From Saccopteryx bilineata (Eukaryota > Chordata > Mammalia > Chiroptera > Emballonuridae), in contig NC_089490.1 in assembly GCF_036850765.1 (NCBI RefSeq), positions 280,006,482 through 280,070,481 on the forward strand: 64,000 bases of DNA, read 5' to 3'. Both the position numbers and the translations under genes were made by a program. Below, piece by piece: positions 23,104 to 39,338 of the stretch. Numbering within the stretch: the stretch's first letter is position 1; each line of letters begins with the position of its first letter. The notes beneath the pieces are model-generated. The model ran no database searches and was not told the origin of the DNA. It saw only the letters and a list, made by a program, of their open reading frames with translations.

Positions 23104-24576
23104 ATCTGTCCTTTTAAAAACTTTATTTTTTTTGTTATTTTGATATATTATTTCACATTATTTTTTGTTCTATGATAATTTCTACTAGATTTATTTAGTT
23201 TCTCTGACTACTGAACATATTTTTCCCATTTACTCACTCTAGAGTATGCTGTTAGTTAATTTTCTACTCTATGCAAACTCTGTAGGGGGCTGACTTTTAT
23301 ACCCAGGTACTCCTACTTTGTATGTCCTACCTATGGCTTTCATCCTTAATTAAATGGGACATATTTTCCCAGTGAGTTTGTAAGGATCTTTAAACTTTTT
23401 TCCAAAACTCTGCTCCAGGCAGCTTCTGTCAAAGTAGTTTCAATAATTTATGCACTGGGAAATATAACATATCAAAAAATTTATTTTCATTTTGATAAAA
23501 TCAAATCAGCCTAAGAGATCAACAGACATGAAAAAGTTAAAATAAGTTACCCACATTGGATCATAATTCACTGCCATTAGAAAAATGTTTAGAAATAATA
23601 TTTAATGATATGAAAATATATTCTTAATATGTTAAATATATCAACTATATAAAGAAAAATAAAATACTGCAAAAATAATTACAAAGTTATATAAAATATA
23701 TATATAGTTATAAAAAAATCTTAGAAGTAAATCTTGCTAAATTTTTGCAAAAATTCTAGTCGCAGTATTATTCTGAATAAAATTTTTACCTTCGTTCCTT
23801 TCTGAGTTTTGAAACTTTTCCACAATGTGCATTAACTATTTTATAGTGTAAAATTCATAAAAATTATTAAACTCACATTTAAAGTATGCAATATGATTTC
23901 ACGTATAAATATTTAACAATGAATTCAAAGGATAAATATGAAAAGGGCATTAGAATTGCACTATAATGTCAGGTTATAAAACCCTACATTAAAAGCTTAT
24001 CTTCTAATTGACCACATAAAAGCTTAGCCCATTTTTATTTCTCCCATCATAGCCTATAGTCCCCTAAAATCCCAACAAGAAATAACTTCAAAAGGGAAAA
24101 AACAGGCAGGAAATAAATTAATTTTTAGAAGAGAGGTTGGGCTGATTAAAATGATAGATGAGTACATATGTGACTTGAGAAGATTTACCAACTGAAATTT
24201 TAAAGGAAAAATTAAGTTTTAGAAGAAAAGTCAAAATACCTTTTCAGCAAGAATAGAATATACCTCCGGGAGAAAGAAGATGATGGGTCACACTTCCAGA
24301 ACATTAACTCACCACTAAACTCCTAAACTAATTCCCAAGACCTTAGACAAGTAGGTTATGACCCTTGTGTTTTCTTGATCTCTGGTTTTACCATCATTTT
24401 TGTGATGCAAAATACAAACAAAGAAACAGACCCACTTCACACCCAGGAACTCTCATCAGTCTTTCTTGCCTATTTGGAACTCCAGAACTCGACATAAACT
24501 ACCTGAATTGCTTTGCTCTGCTGGAAGTCTAAACACTCAATTTGGTCCATTTATCTTACACCTGCCCTCCATCCTA
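23104..24576. other. AT-rich unassigned intronic sequence
   Basis: Mostly AT-rich low complexity (23560-23900). No recognisable element. Confidence 0.45.
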
Positions 24577-24731
24577 TTCTGTTTCCCCCAAAATAAGACA
24601 TCCCCTGAAAATAAGACCTAGTGCAATTTTTTTCTAGTTTAGAAATATAAGGCCTCCCCTGAAAATAAGACCTAGCGTGTCTTTAGGAGCAAAAATTATC
24701 AGACACTGTCTTATTTTCGGAGAAAACAGGG
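24577..24731 (+). mobile_element. 155-bp TA-flanked MITE ('aaaataagac' family)
   Basis: TA at 24575-24576 and 24732-24733. The left end TTCTGTTTCCCCCAAAATAA and the reversed right end CCCTGTTTTCTCCGAAAATA pair with one gap, both continuing to GAC. The internal word 'cccctgaaaataagacctag' occurs twice. The TA duplication points to a Tc1/mariner-type parent. Confidence 0.75.
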
Positions 24732-25547
24732 TATGTGCGTGATAATTCACAAGGCTTTCTGATCTTTGCTGACTCTGAGCTCTGCTTCTTCCTTGTTATA
24801 AGCTATACCATTTACCAAAACTAAATTTGACAGCTTTTAGCTGTAGTTCTACCTTATGCCTTCATCTCTCAATCCATCCTGAAACTAATAATTATTACTT
24901 TTAATCTAGTCTGTGCTCTATTAATAAAAATGAGGGGAAATAAGTTTTTCTTAAAATATTTTCAATGTACATCTGGCTTGAAACAATAAATTCAAAATCA
25001 TCAATAAAATAATTCTCATAATTTTGATAAATGGAAAAAGTTCAACTTGTGGCATTATGATATATATAATTCTTTTCTTCTCTGATTAAATGAATACAAA
25101 GTTCACAAGTCTTTGCAGCTAATCCTTCTCTATCTTCTTGACCTTTCTTAAAGGTGTTTTAATTTCCTTTTCTTCATGGATGATAATTTTGTCACGGCTT
25201 TCATAAAATTCTTTCTAAAATATAGTCTGAAAATTGATTAATAGTTATAGGTCATTTTCCACATTTTGTTATCAGAAACTACTGCTGCACATTATGATAA
25301 CACTAATAATGCTGAAAGATTTTGCAGTGATATGTGGCACTGGAAGAATACTAATTAGGGAAGCATTTCATAGCATGTTCCTTTCCAATAATATTCTTGC
25401 TATATGGAGCTAATGTATTTATTAAATTATAAAAGCGATGCTAAATAAAAATAAAGGCATGCTAACCTCACATGAGTCAATGTAGAAGATCATGATTTTG
25501 TTAGATTTTATATAAGATGCACCTTTTTAAATGCTTAGTGCCTTGAT
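24732..25547. other. Unassigned intronic sequence
   Basis: No named repeat. 25280-25500 is unique-looking AT-rich DNA and could be conserved non-coding, but that cannot be judged here. Confidence 0.4.
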
Positions 25548-25821
25548 ACAACACAACATGATATGTAAACTACTTTGTGCAACAGTTTGTCAATAGTGAA
25601 AGCTAGGAAATGCCTTTATTCTTGCTTTCCTACAGTAAGTATTTTAATAAAAGTGATCAGAGACAAAAGAACGTCTGTTTTTCTACAACACAACATGATA
25701 TGTAAACTACTTTGTGCAACAGTTTGTCAATAGGGAAAGCTAGGAAATGCCTTTATTCTTGCTTTCCTACAGTAAGTATTTTAATAAAAGTGATTAGAGA
25801 CAAAAGAATGTCTGTTTTTCT
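25548..25821 (+). repeat. 137-bp tandem duplication
   Basis: The unit starting acaacacaacatgatatgta occurs at 25548-25684 and again at 25685-25821, exactly abutting, with three substitutions (tagtg/taggg, gatcag/gattag, aacg/aatg). The high identity shows a fairly recent event. Confidence 0.95.
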
Positions 25822-26002
25822 ACCTACAAATGGTCACTATCCTAAATAATGGTACTGAAAAGTTCTTCTAAAAGCAAGAATATGATTTACAATCTTTGTG
25901 GAATTTAAAGAACAAGAGAAATTACTGTAGCAATAGAGTGTTTGTGGTTATAAATGCTGTCAGTTTTAAGAAATGTTTTTTATCAATATAATTTTTTTTA
26001 TT

Positions 26003-26098
26003 AAGTGAGAGGCAGGGAGGCAGAGACAGACTCCCGCATGTGCTCTGACCTGGGTCCACCCAGTAAGCCCCCTACCAGGCGATTTTCTACCCATCTGT
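26003..26098 (-). mobile_element. VES-related SINE fragment, antisense
   Basis: 'gtgagaggcagggaggcaga', 'gacagactcccgcatgtgct' and 'gggtccacccagtaagcccc' are the antisense 3' half of the VES-type SINE; the tRNA-like head is missing. Confidence 0.7.
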
Positions 26099-28605
26099 TG
26101 ATATAAATTATTTGACCATTTAGGACAAAACAGTTTTCTTAAATTTTTATGTACAGTTTTAAAATAAGTGTATGGCTCTTTTTATATGTTTGTTATATTT
26201 ATTTTTAACTCTATTGCTAACTACTTCTAGTTAAACTCTAAATCAGCGTATCAGCCAGAGGAAGCACAGTTCTGGATGAACAGTAGACACTTGATAAACA
26301 CAACAATACAATTGAATAAATGCATTAAATAGACATGTTTGCATATACTTTTATAGACCTAGAAGTTTGTTATTTAATCTGTTCTTTATTAAATATGCTT
26401 GGCTGGTAGAATTATTATAAAGAAAACTTTACCTTAATCATAAGGTCAATAAATTAGATGAGCTCTAGATTTTAAAAATGCCACAGTAATTTTTCCAGCT
26501 CATATAAGAAGACCCATTAGAGGCTAACTTAGGAAGCATTGATGATCGAATGAAACACCGATCAACTAAAGGGAAAGAAATATAACTTTGAAACAATTAT
26601 ATTTTTAGGAAAAGTCATGTTTTTTTTAAGAGTAAAGTAGTACACATTTATTTAATATAAAATACAAAGGCCAATGTTACATAGCATGAATGAATGTACA
26701 TTCTTGTGCAATAGTATAAACCAATATTCTAACAATTTCTTTAGAGTGTAAACACATGAATGAAGATCAGGATGACTTTTCTCAAGCAAATCACGAGCAA
26801 ACGTATTTGTACTTCTCACTGTCATGAGGCCACCGTGGTCTCTTCACTTACGGTTGATTTGAGCCGCTGCCCACGCTCTCTCACTAAAGCTCTGCCGTCA
26901 TTCTCACACTGACTTTCACAGAGCCCACAAAAAACTTTCTCTCTCACTTTTTGTTTTGATCTCATTTCCCAGAGCCTTGACATTAACTATAATTACTTTC
27001 ATGTTCTTAGTTTCAAGCTCGAGGTTCTCAAGCTATTATCATTTGTATGTATTCATTCTGTGAATCCACTGTCCCTATTAATTTTTCTGTCTTTACCCCC
27101 CCTGCATTGCCAATTCCAAGATCCATCAATGTAAGTCACTCTCTTGCGTCCTTCACTGTCTCCCCCTCTTCACCTTGGCTCAGTCCAACTCTCCACAGAT
27201 GCCAAGCAGGCTCCTGTGCCTATCTGATGACCACAGAGGAGAAATATCACACACATCAAATACCATGTCGTCAGCCTACCTTCAACCATAGACGTTGCCT
27301 CCCTCCTCCGCACAGGTATGAGTCATCTTTGTTCCAAAAATCATTCCCTCCACTATTCAACTACTCAGTGACTTTCCCCCTGAAACTATCCCCCCTTCCC
27401 CAAGCATCATTAATTTCACCTCTTCTCAGTCATTGCCATCATCATAGGAATATCTCCCATCCCTACAAATAAATCCCTCTACCCTTCTAACCCTTTTAGC
27501 CCCACATCATTGATAAATGGTTATCCATCATCTTTCTCAGTTATTTATCTAAATAATATGACCAGGATTTCAAATGCCCAAACTCTGCCCTCTTCTCCTT
27601 TTCTGGTAAAGGCCATTCACTTACAGGACAGGAAATGAGGACGGGGTGTCTCTCTCTAAAAGCCTGATAGGGAGAGAGACTTAAAAATGGTAAAAACTGA
27701 GATGGTCTGAAATACAGGAAATTACCCACAGAGTAAAACAGAATTCATAGTTCTATTTAGGTTGATATAAAAGTATAAAATTCACCAGCTAAAAAGCAAT
27801 CAAAATGGGAAATTAAAATAAAGAAAAAAAAATCAATGAATAAGTTTTCATTGAGCAATCAATCCATGGCTGCTGCGTTCAAGGATATTAAGGGTCAATT
27901 TACAAATTTCTTGATCATGATGCCATCCAATGCCATATGGGATTCATTTCATGACTTAGGGTTTGCATGACTTAAGTTTCACTGTATGGCTATAAACTAT
28001 AATTTATTCCTATGCAATGTTAACTACCTGCCAAAGAACTTGTGTTCTCAGTCTCATTGACAACTTATTCCAATGAACTCTATCAAACAGTTTTCTTTAT
28101 ATACACATTTCCTTTATTACCCTTTATTGTACCTATATAAGGTGCTCTGAATATTTAATGAATGAGCAGATCAATTATGTAACCCATTACATGGCAGTCA
28201 GTTCAGAATATATGTTTGCTATGACAAAAGATGACTTTGTCCCGTAGAACTGACCTCCAAGGAGACAAGACTACAGTAGTACAAAAGTGTGATGCCCCCA
28301 ATTTTTTTTAATGAAACTCCTTAAACCAATAAATAGGATTTTTATTTCAGTAAGCTAATTCCCATTAGTACATAAAGAGGACCAGGCAAACAATATTCTT
28401 TAAGTGAACATATTTATAAATATATTATGCAGATAATCATTAAGAATCATAGAATGTATTAATTTGTAAAACATTTTTCCTTAATCTTGACTAATCTATT
28501 TAAAAATATATTTAACTTAGTCTCAACTCTAAAGATGATAGTCTATATCTGAAAAAAAGAGAAGGAAGCTTTAAGAATAATTTAGGGAAAAAACCAAAAA
28601 CCTGG
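26099..28605. other. Unassigned intronic sequence with a pyrimidine-rich block
   Basis: 26850-27520 is pyrimidine-rich ('ttcactgtctccccctcttc'), giving a 141-codon open frame with no recognisable domain; it may be an L2-type relic. The remainder is AT-rich and unassigned. Confidence 0.4.
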
Positions 28606-28972
28606 GCCCTGGCCGGTTGGCTCAGTGGTAGAGCGTCGGCCTGGCATGCAGGAGTCCCAGGTTCGATTCCTGGCCAGGGCACACAGGAGAAGCACCCATC
28701 TGCTTCTCCACCACTCCCCCTCTCCTTCCTCTCTATCTCTCTCTTCCCCTCCTGCAGCTGAGGCTCCATTGGAGCAAAGTTGGCCCGGGCACTGAGGATG
28801 GCTCTGTGGCCTCTGCCTCAGGTGCTAGAATGGCTCTGGTTGCAACAGAACGACGCCCCAGATGGGCAGAGCATCACCCCCTGGTGGGCGTGCCGGGTGG
28901 ATCCCGGTAGGGCGCATGCGGGAGTCTGTCTGCCTCCCTGTTTCCAACTTCAGAAAAATACAAAAAAAAAAA
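28606..28972 (+). mobile_element. VES-type tRNA-derived SINE, best-preserved copy
   Basis: Head 'gccctggccggttggctcag' with a clear A-box region (TGGCTCAGTGG) and B-box (GGTTCGATTCC), the inverted 'gccagggcac' closing the tRNA-like part, 'ggagaagcacccatctgctt', the 'ctcaggtgctagaatggctc' body, 'gggtggatcccggtagggcg' and a 12-A tail. Confidence 0.92.
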
Positions 28973-29429
28973 ATTTGGAGAGGACATTTTCTTTCCATCT
29001 TTAATTTATGGAGCTTATTCACTCCCTTAACTGCAAACATCACTATTTTGGCTAAAGGAATAGTTCTTGTTATCCAACTAATATTTCTTCCAGCCTCCCA
29101 ATTCTTTTACCCATTTTTGTTTCTCTCCCTAATCCTCTATGTCCTCAGCCCTCTCCCATCTCCTTCTAATTAAAAACATATATTGTAACCAATGTTAATG
29201 GTTCGATTGATTTCCTTCTATACTTTTGTAGAAGTTCATAAACATGTACAAACAAAACATATATATTATTATTTTTAAACAGGACAATACAAGACTATGT
29301 CATTTCCTTTCTAAGATCCTTATAAATATTTCCAAAGTTTAGATATATGGCTCCAACTCATTTTTATTAATAACTAAACAGAAAAGATATGTCTTTTATC
29401 TGAAGGATTTTACATAAAAGATATAAATA

Positions 29430-29900
29430 TATATATATATATAATTTTTTCAACTCTTTATCAATTGATATTATTTCATGGTTTTTTATTCCAAATAATT
29501 TTACAATAAATACTGATATGCATAAAAATCTTATGTTCTAGGCCACTTGTTTTTATAAAATATATGTCTAAACATGACTAATCAGAGGCTGTTGAACACT
29601 TCAAATGCCAATTCATAGTAAAATTTCATTTTACAAAAAAAGCAATGCACATTCCCATTTGGAGTGAAAAAGAATGTGAATTTCTTCAAACTTTAACCCT
29701 TAACTCACTTACAATATATCCTATATTTTAATGTTTATTATTTGGTAGATTAAAGAAAATCATACATTCCTTTTGAATTTGATGTCCCTTATCAGCACAT
29801 TAGGGTGAAAAGTATTCATTGGTTATTTGCATTTTTTTGGAAAAAAAACTATTCATATTTTTTGCCTAGTTTTTTATTCTTGCAATTTCCTTTCTCTCAT
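29430..29900 (-). repeat. Probable old L1/HAL1 fragment, antisense
   Basis: 'tttgatgtcccttatcagca', 'ttggttatttgcattttttt' and surrounding words resemble antisense L1M/HAL1 3' regions. Highly diverged. An (AT)n run lies at 29428-29442. Confidence 0.35.
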
Positions 29901-33329
<3,429 letters not shown>

Positions 33330-33688
33330 GTGATGTGATCATACATTCCTAACTGGGCAGGTCATGGTAGGTAGTCAAGCCCAAGCCTGTAACTTTAGTA
33401 AAAGGTTTTAAGCCAGCCCTGTCCATTGTTCTTGTGCATCTATATTAACATGCCTCTGAAATGCCACAAGTAATACCCCTTGAAGGGAGTATTAACCCTC
33501 AGGAGAGCACACAATCTTAACTCCTCTGTAATCCAATCCTCTCTTTGCTTTCTTCAATCTCTTTAGTCCCCTCCTTAAATACAAATGCATAAAAGAAGCT
33601 CAAAATCTATCCTTCTCATTTGAGATCTTACACATCCCAGCACATGTGGTCAGATTGGCTCAAATAAACTCATATAAAATTTTTCTAT
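33330..33688 (+). repeat. Possible solo LTR of an old endogenous retrovirus
   Basis: The right part has 'ttaaatacaaatgcataaaa' (TATA-like) followed about 90 bp later by 'caaataaactcatataaa' (polyadenylation-like), an LTR-style layout. Clear TG...CA ends and target duplication were not found. A SINE inserted at its right end. Confidence 0.35.
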
Positions 33689-33702
33689 AAGTTCTGCTTT
33701 TT

Positions 33703-34021
33703 TTTTAGGTGAGAGGAGAGGAGATAGTAAGGCAGACTCCTGCATGCCCCCCTCCCAACCAGGATCTACCTCACAACCTTGTCTGTAGCCAATGTTCAAG
33801 TACCGAGGTATTTTTAGCACCTGAGGCCAAGGCCCTCAGATCAACTGAGCTATCCTCAGCTGTGGGAGGGGAAAAGGGAGAGAAGGGGGAGAGGGAGAGG
33901 GATAGAAGAGAGAAGCAGATGTTCGCTTCTCCTGTGTGCCCTCACTGGGAATTGAACCTGGGACTTCCATATGATGGGCTGATGCTCTATCCACTGAGCC
34001 ACTGAGCCACTGGCCAGGGCC
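33703..34021 (-). mobile_element. VES-related tRNA-derived SINE, antisense, with TSD
   Basis: Target duplication AAGTTCTGCTTTTT (33689-33702) and AAGTTTCGCTTTTT (34022-34035), two differences. The reversed right end gives GGCCCTGGCCAGTGGCTCAG. A 'ccactgag' word is tandemly duplicated inside the head ('ccactgagccactgagccac'). Confidence 0.88.
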
Positions 34022-34035
34022 AAGTTTCGCTTTTT

Positions 34036-36015
34036 CTTATGTCAACAAATATATGATAAAAAAAACATGGTTATCTAATTTGCTCATTGGAAATTTCCAC
34101 TTAGTTTTAAATTATTTCTATTCTTGAAGTAAGTTCCTTATACTATTACCAATAGGGATTAGAAAAGTATTGGAAAAATAAGTGTTACAAACAGAATATA
34201 TAGGAGAGCTTTGGGAAATAATATTAGTAAGCAGAATTTGAGCAAAGAGATAGGATCAAATTACATATTATTTGGTAAAATGCAACCATGGCCAAAATGT
34301 CGAAAGTAGGTGATGGATGACCAGGAAAAAAGAAACAACTTTAAGTAATTATGATGGTAGAATCAGGAAGACAATAATAAAGTACATTTGTGTATTCAAT
34401 TTGCTTTCATAGGTGGTTTTTTAATTGGGTCAAGCCTCATAAGGATGTAGATAAACAGATGAACAAATACTGTGTGGAGGTAAAATCATATGAAAGCCAT
34501 GCCATTTTGTTTAGGAAAGGTTTGGGAGATGAGGGAAGTTGGCAGTGGAAAAAGGTGAGAAGAAAGGAGAATGGCAATTCTCGTGAGAAAAGTCACTGAT
34601 GGTCAGTGGGCGATCAACCCTTGACCTTGCATCTGCATTTATAACCATGTCAGTGTCTCTGACATGGGACTCTATCAAAAGAGGACACCCTAAAGCTGAG
34701 AAAGGAGGAGTCATATATATTTTAAATTATTATTCTAACTTTTGTGTTTTCTAAATTTTACTGGGCCAATATAAATTCAGGCTCTAGGTCAGTATTATTA
34801 CCAACATATTTTTTGAGAAACAAATTGTGTAAGGTTTCAGAGTTATTAAGTAATATAAGTGGGCATAGAACCCAGTTTTCTCCCTTTAAATTCATATTTT
34901 AGTGTTCTTTGACCTGTCAACCTATTTCTCATAACCTGTACTGCCTTCTAAATGCTAGTCTACACAATAATTTATTTAAAATGTAACTCTTAAAAGTTTG
35001 ACAGCAACCTATCATAATAAAATATGCAATTTAATAGGCAATGAATTAATGTATATCCTCAGGCAATTGATATCTATGACCTACAGAATATAAAAGAATA
35101 ATTTATTCTGTTTATCTACCCCTTCTCCTTATAGCAATAATAGAAAGAGAAGTGAAATTCACAAGGCTTATTCCCCCACACGGAGCGACTGTGAACCAAG
35201 GCAACCTGAGTCCCTGAATAAAAACGGCTTGTAACTTTTATCTAGGGCAAGAGAGATGGTGAGAAGTGGTCAGATTACAAATATAATTTAAAAGGAGAAC
35301 TGTCAGGATTGCATGCGGTATCTGAGACAAAGAAAGGGTTGATATGATTCCAGGGTTTGATCTGAGTGGCTGGCCATCAGCCAAGATGTCAACACTGTGG
35401 GTGGAATAGATTTGGGTCAGGGGAAGGTGACCGGTCCTTAAACCTACAGCCCAACATATATCTACATATGACTCATCTATGCTGCTAACATCTGGGCAAC
35501 TGATAGCTGGTATAGACAGAAACTATTATAGATTTTGACATGAACGGGGAAATGTAAAAGTTGAGGATTTCTAAATACTGCTTGTCAAATGTTACGCTTT
35601 CTCTTTTCTTCAGGCAGGTCCCTTTTTATCTTTTACTTTACAGTTGCTAGAAACATCTAGAATTCTTCTCTTCTTCCCTCACCTCTAGCTGATAGCTTCA
35701 ATCCGAGATTCCGGTGTGAAATTCTTTGGTTTCCTGTTCATCACACCGAACCAACAAGCAAACCCCATGTGCTGCCACACCTAGCCTTCTCTCCTTCTCT
35801 CATGTGTCCCCTCCTCTTCAAGACACCCCCCCCTCCAGTTCTTGAGCCTATTTTCTAAAACACAAATATATTAGGACAATAGGCTGACTTTCAGTTTTAC
35901 TCCCATTGTTAGACATCACTTTCATAATTCATCAGCACCTCATGCCCAAGAGATCGATGAATTATAAATGGTCATTAGAATACTTCAAATATTGTAATTT
36001 ATAGAGCTATATATA
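34036..36015. other. Unassigned intronic sequence
   Basis: A weak MIR-like segment at 34815-34920. 35610-35860 is pyrimidine-rich. No gene-like signal. Confidence 0.4.
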
Positions 36016-36702
36016 CAGTAAGTTGCCAAGTTACAAACATCTGAGTCACATACAACTTATACTTAGGAACGGAGCACCGTAAGGACAATTGTAATCGACT
36101 GCAGTTGGACATTAGTGAAAATTATATCATAGAGTTACTTGACTTCCATGGCAAAGATCTAACCAATGAAGACCTTATGGAAATCAGCAGATAACAGCAT
36201 GTAGGGAAGAAAACCGGGACCTAAAAACTCCAGAACTGAAAATGTTTTCTACAAAAGAGTTAGCTGATGCTTTTCCTTTCATTGAAACAGAAATAGCAAA
36301 GGTAGAGGAGCAAAGTCCTGATGCAGAGAGGTTCGCCAAAGTTTACCCAGTTACCAAAGCCTGAGACACTGCAGGGCCATTTATGATGAGAAAAAGGAAA
36401 GCTCTGTACAAACTTCCCTTGATGCCGACTTCAAGACACTGACTCCAGCAATGGAATTAAACCCTGACTCTCTAACACCAGTTCCAATCTCTCTCCAACA
36501 AGTCTATTATCTTCTGTATCATCCAAGATTGTTCAAGGTTGTATTTGAAAATGTTTAAGTGTTTCAATGCACAGAAAGGTAAAAATAAATACTGTGTTAA
36601 GACAAACATCTAAATTGCATTTAATAGGTATATGTACCTGTTCCAACTTACATACAAATTCAACTTAAGAAGTTCTCTCATTTGTAACCTGGGAGAAGCC
36701 TG
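36016..36702 (+). mobile_element. Tigger/pogo-like DNA transposon, internally deleted
   Basis: TA flanks (36014-36015 and 36703-36704). The left end CAGTAAGTTGCCAAGTTACA and the reversed right end CAGGCTTCTCCCAGGTTACA are imperfect inverted repeats. Inside, a plus-strand frame around 36110-36190 reads ELLDFHGKDLTNEDLMEIS, the C-terminal motif of Tigger/Jerky-type transposases, then stops. 687 bp. Confidence 0.8.
36110..36360 (+). pseudogene. Remnant of Tigger/Jerky-type transposase C-terminus
   Basis: Contains LTNEDLMEIS (in the Tigger family typically 'LTNEELMEL'), followed by a TAA and further acidic, Glu-rich sequence. No DDE catalytic core is left. Non-functional. Confidence 0.6.
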
Positions 36703-36769
36703 TATATTTAATTTAATTTATTAAAACAGAGTACAATTTAACATATTGGAATTTTATAACCCACCGCTC

Positions 36770-36895
36770 CACAGATGACATTTAGCATTGCATAGGGCAT
36801 GGGGGCACAATGTGGTGTATAGAGGGTATGATATTGAGAGGAACACTTGAAACTATGTCAACACAATAAATTAAAAATAAAACAAAAAAAGAACA
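36770..36895 (+). repeat. L1 3'-end fragment
   Basis: 'cacttgaaactatgtcaaca', 'caataaattaaaaataaaac' and an A-rich tail resemble the 3' end of bat L1 copies, similar to the fragments near 40330 and 59669. No clear target duplication. Confidence 0.4.
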
Positions 36896-38928
36896 TGATT
36901 ATATAAAATGAATAAGCATCAATACCTTATTAATATTAGGATGCAGAAAATGTATAAATGAGCATAAATTAGTGACACAAACAACACTGACTACCTCATT
37001 TGTGTAATCACTCTGGTCACCAAAACTGCAATTCTGTACTGAAACTAGTATGTAATTTCCAAGAGAAATTCTACAGCATCATTCTCTGTACACATAAAAA
37101 TATATCCATCCTTGCTTCTTTCTTTCAAAGAAAAATTAAAGATTACAGCTTGCTCTAATAATATAGATGATACAATAATTAATGGTTGTCAAAACTAAAT
37201 ACAGTTAGGGCAGAAACTCAATCTGTCTAGGTCTATGTTCAATTTCCCACACCTAGCTCACTAATATATAGCAGCCAGTTAATAAAAATTTGTTGAGTTA
37301 ATGTATGAACTATTAGTGGAAAATCAATAATGGTTGCTTAGTAGAGCATGTAACGTAAGTAAAATGGGCTTTGCATCAGGAGCATTTCTCTAAATGGTAT
37401 TTGAAATGACACCTTTTTATTTGGACTCAGGAAGGCTGCTTTCTGGAACTGTAGGACTGGTGTAAGGCTTGTGCCTCGGTCCTCTGTCTGAGTATGTACA
37501 CCCTGGGTTGTTGGCTTCTAAGGGAGAGCCATCAATCAAGCAGGCTCTGGGGTTTCTTGGACTTGGTATTTATAACTTGTAACTTGCAAACAGAATCTGG
37601 GAAAATTTATGAAGAGCACCATGAATGGCTGGGGAGAAGCACTGAGCCACATGTGCAACATATACAACTACAAGGCGCCAGAAGGCAAAACCAAAAGGTA
37701 AGGAAATGCCCCGTGCTATCTGAGAAGTTGAGGATGAGGTATGAGATAATATTCATGGAGTCAGAGACACAAGTCCCTGGTTGCTGTGGTGGGAGATCTG
37801 ATGGCAGGGTGGAGAGCTCTGGGATCAGAGTGTGGAGTTCGCATGTCAAACACGAGGGGACAATTGTTCTATGTGCTCAGAGAAGTGGGAACATTAGAAG
37901 GTTGAACCTGTTAACATGGAAGGTTAGGAAAGTCATTTTGTGTCAATGCATGAGCTATTAACTGTTGAAGGGGCTAGACTAAGTATCACCATCAGACTTA
38001 AGGCCACCTGAATAGCTTTTCTTAGTGACATAAACTACACTGTCAAGTCCCACTACTTGCACTTTACACTACAGATTCACCAACCTTCATGTAGTTCCAA
38101 ATGTATCTTATTGAATCACATTTCACTTCCAGTATGCTTTTATCAACTTATGACTTGTTGAGCTGTCAAACTCTTCCTTTTTCATGGTCATACATGCATT
38201 TCTTCTGCTCTGCAGCTTTTTTGAACAATTCCACAATATAAATCACTTCCCCCTCACTGTTACTTTTGTAACTTGAAACTCTCTCAAGTATTGCAAGCTA
38301 TAATTATTTGACCTCTTTGGGCATTTTAAAAAATCTTCTACTGTTTCTGAAATTAGGAAACTTCTTATTGTGACTGTTGTATCCTTTTCCATTAAGCCAT
38401 TTGAGATGGATTTTCTGTCACTTGCAACTAAAAGTAATATTTAACCAATGGTATACCACCCGCTATCTTAGCTTTATGGAAACACTGCATTATTTTACAC
38501 CGTATGTTTCTTAATTAGTTATAAATCCTTTAAGCACAGAAATACTCATTCGTTTCTATAACTGCAGTGCCTAGAATAGTGTCTGGTAAAGAGCTGGCAT
38601 CATTGAATGCTTATTTAATAAGTTATAATGAAGGAACATTTATAATTCATCATCAGCCCTACTTAAAATTATCAAATAATTTTACACTTGCAACAGTGAT
38701 TGGTACAAAAATGTCCTATATATCTTCCCATTTATAAAATAGAAATATTCAAATGAATAAGTTTGGGAAATATATAATATTAAAGTAGTCAAAACACATG
38801 ATTTTATTAATCATATTTGTGTCTACATTTACAGTGGGGATATATCTGGATGAAATTAATGATTCTGATAATAGTAATATACAGGCTGATATGGTTTAGA
38901 CTGCCTCAGCCACTCACACCTGGGCGTT
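36896..38928. other. Unassigned intronic sequence with L2/MIR and possible LTR relics
   Basis: 37190-37310 and 38525-38610 look like L2/MIR 3' ends ('ttaataaaaatttgttgagt', 'gcctagaatagtgtctggta'). 38370-38450 ends 'gtcacttgcaactaaaagta', reminiscent of the end of an ERVL/MaLR-type LTR. A 155-codon frame at 37494-37961 has no recognisable domain and is not called. Confidence 0.35.
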
Positions 38929-38938
38929 TTTAATAAAC

Positions 38939-39328
38939 TTTTTTTATTTTTGAGAGATAGAGAGTCAGGCAGAGAGAGAGTCAGAGAGAGGGACAGACAT
39001 GCAGGAAGAGAGAGATGAGAAGCATCAATTCTTTGTTGCAGCACCTTAGTTGTTCACTGATTGCTTTCTCATATGTGCCTTGACTGGGAGGCTATATCAG
39101 AGTGAGTGACCCCTTGCTCAAGCTAGTGACCTTGGGCTCAAGCCAGCGACCATGGGGTCATGGCTATGATCCCATGCTCAAGCTGGCGACCCCTCACTCA
39201 AGCTGGTGAGCCTGTGCTCAAGCCAGATGAGCCCATGCTCAATCTGGCAACCTCAGGGTTTTGAATCTGGGTCCTTTTTGTCCCAGTCCAATGCTCTATC
39301 TATCCACTGTGCCACTGCCTGGTTAGGC
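38939..39328 (-). mobile_element. Rhin-1-like SINE, antisense, with TSD
   Basis: 10-bp target duplication TTTAATAAAC at 38929-38938 and 39329-39338. Reversed, the head is 'gcctaaccaggcagtggcac' and the body has the alternating 'ttgagc...' units and 'gagaagcatcaattctttg'. Purine-rich tail complement on the left. Confidence 0.9.
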
Positions 39329-39338
39329 TTTAATAAAC

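Noticed and set aside
28606..28680. Possible functional tRNA gene
   Set aside because: A- and B-box-like sequences are present, but they are the head of a SINE with a full VES body and A tail.
33330..33688. Confident retroviral LTR call
   Set aside because: TATA- and polyA-like words are present but no clear ends or target duplication, so it is listed only as possible.
37494..37961. 155-codon plus-strand frame
   Set aside because: No recognisable domain and no splice signals flanking a conserved block; the composition looks non-coding. It may partly be an old LTR.
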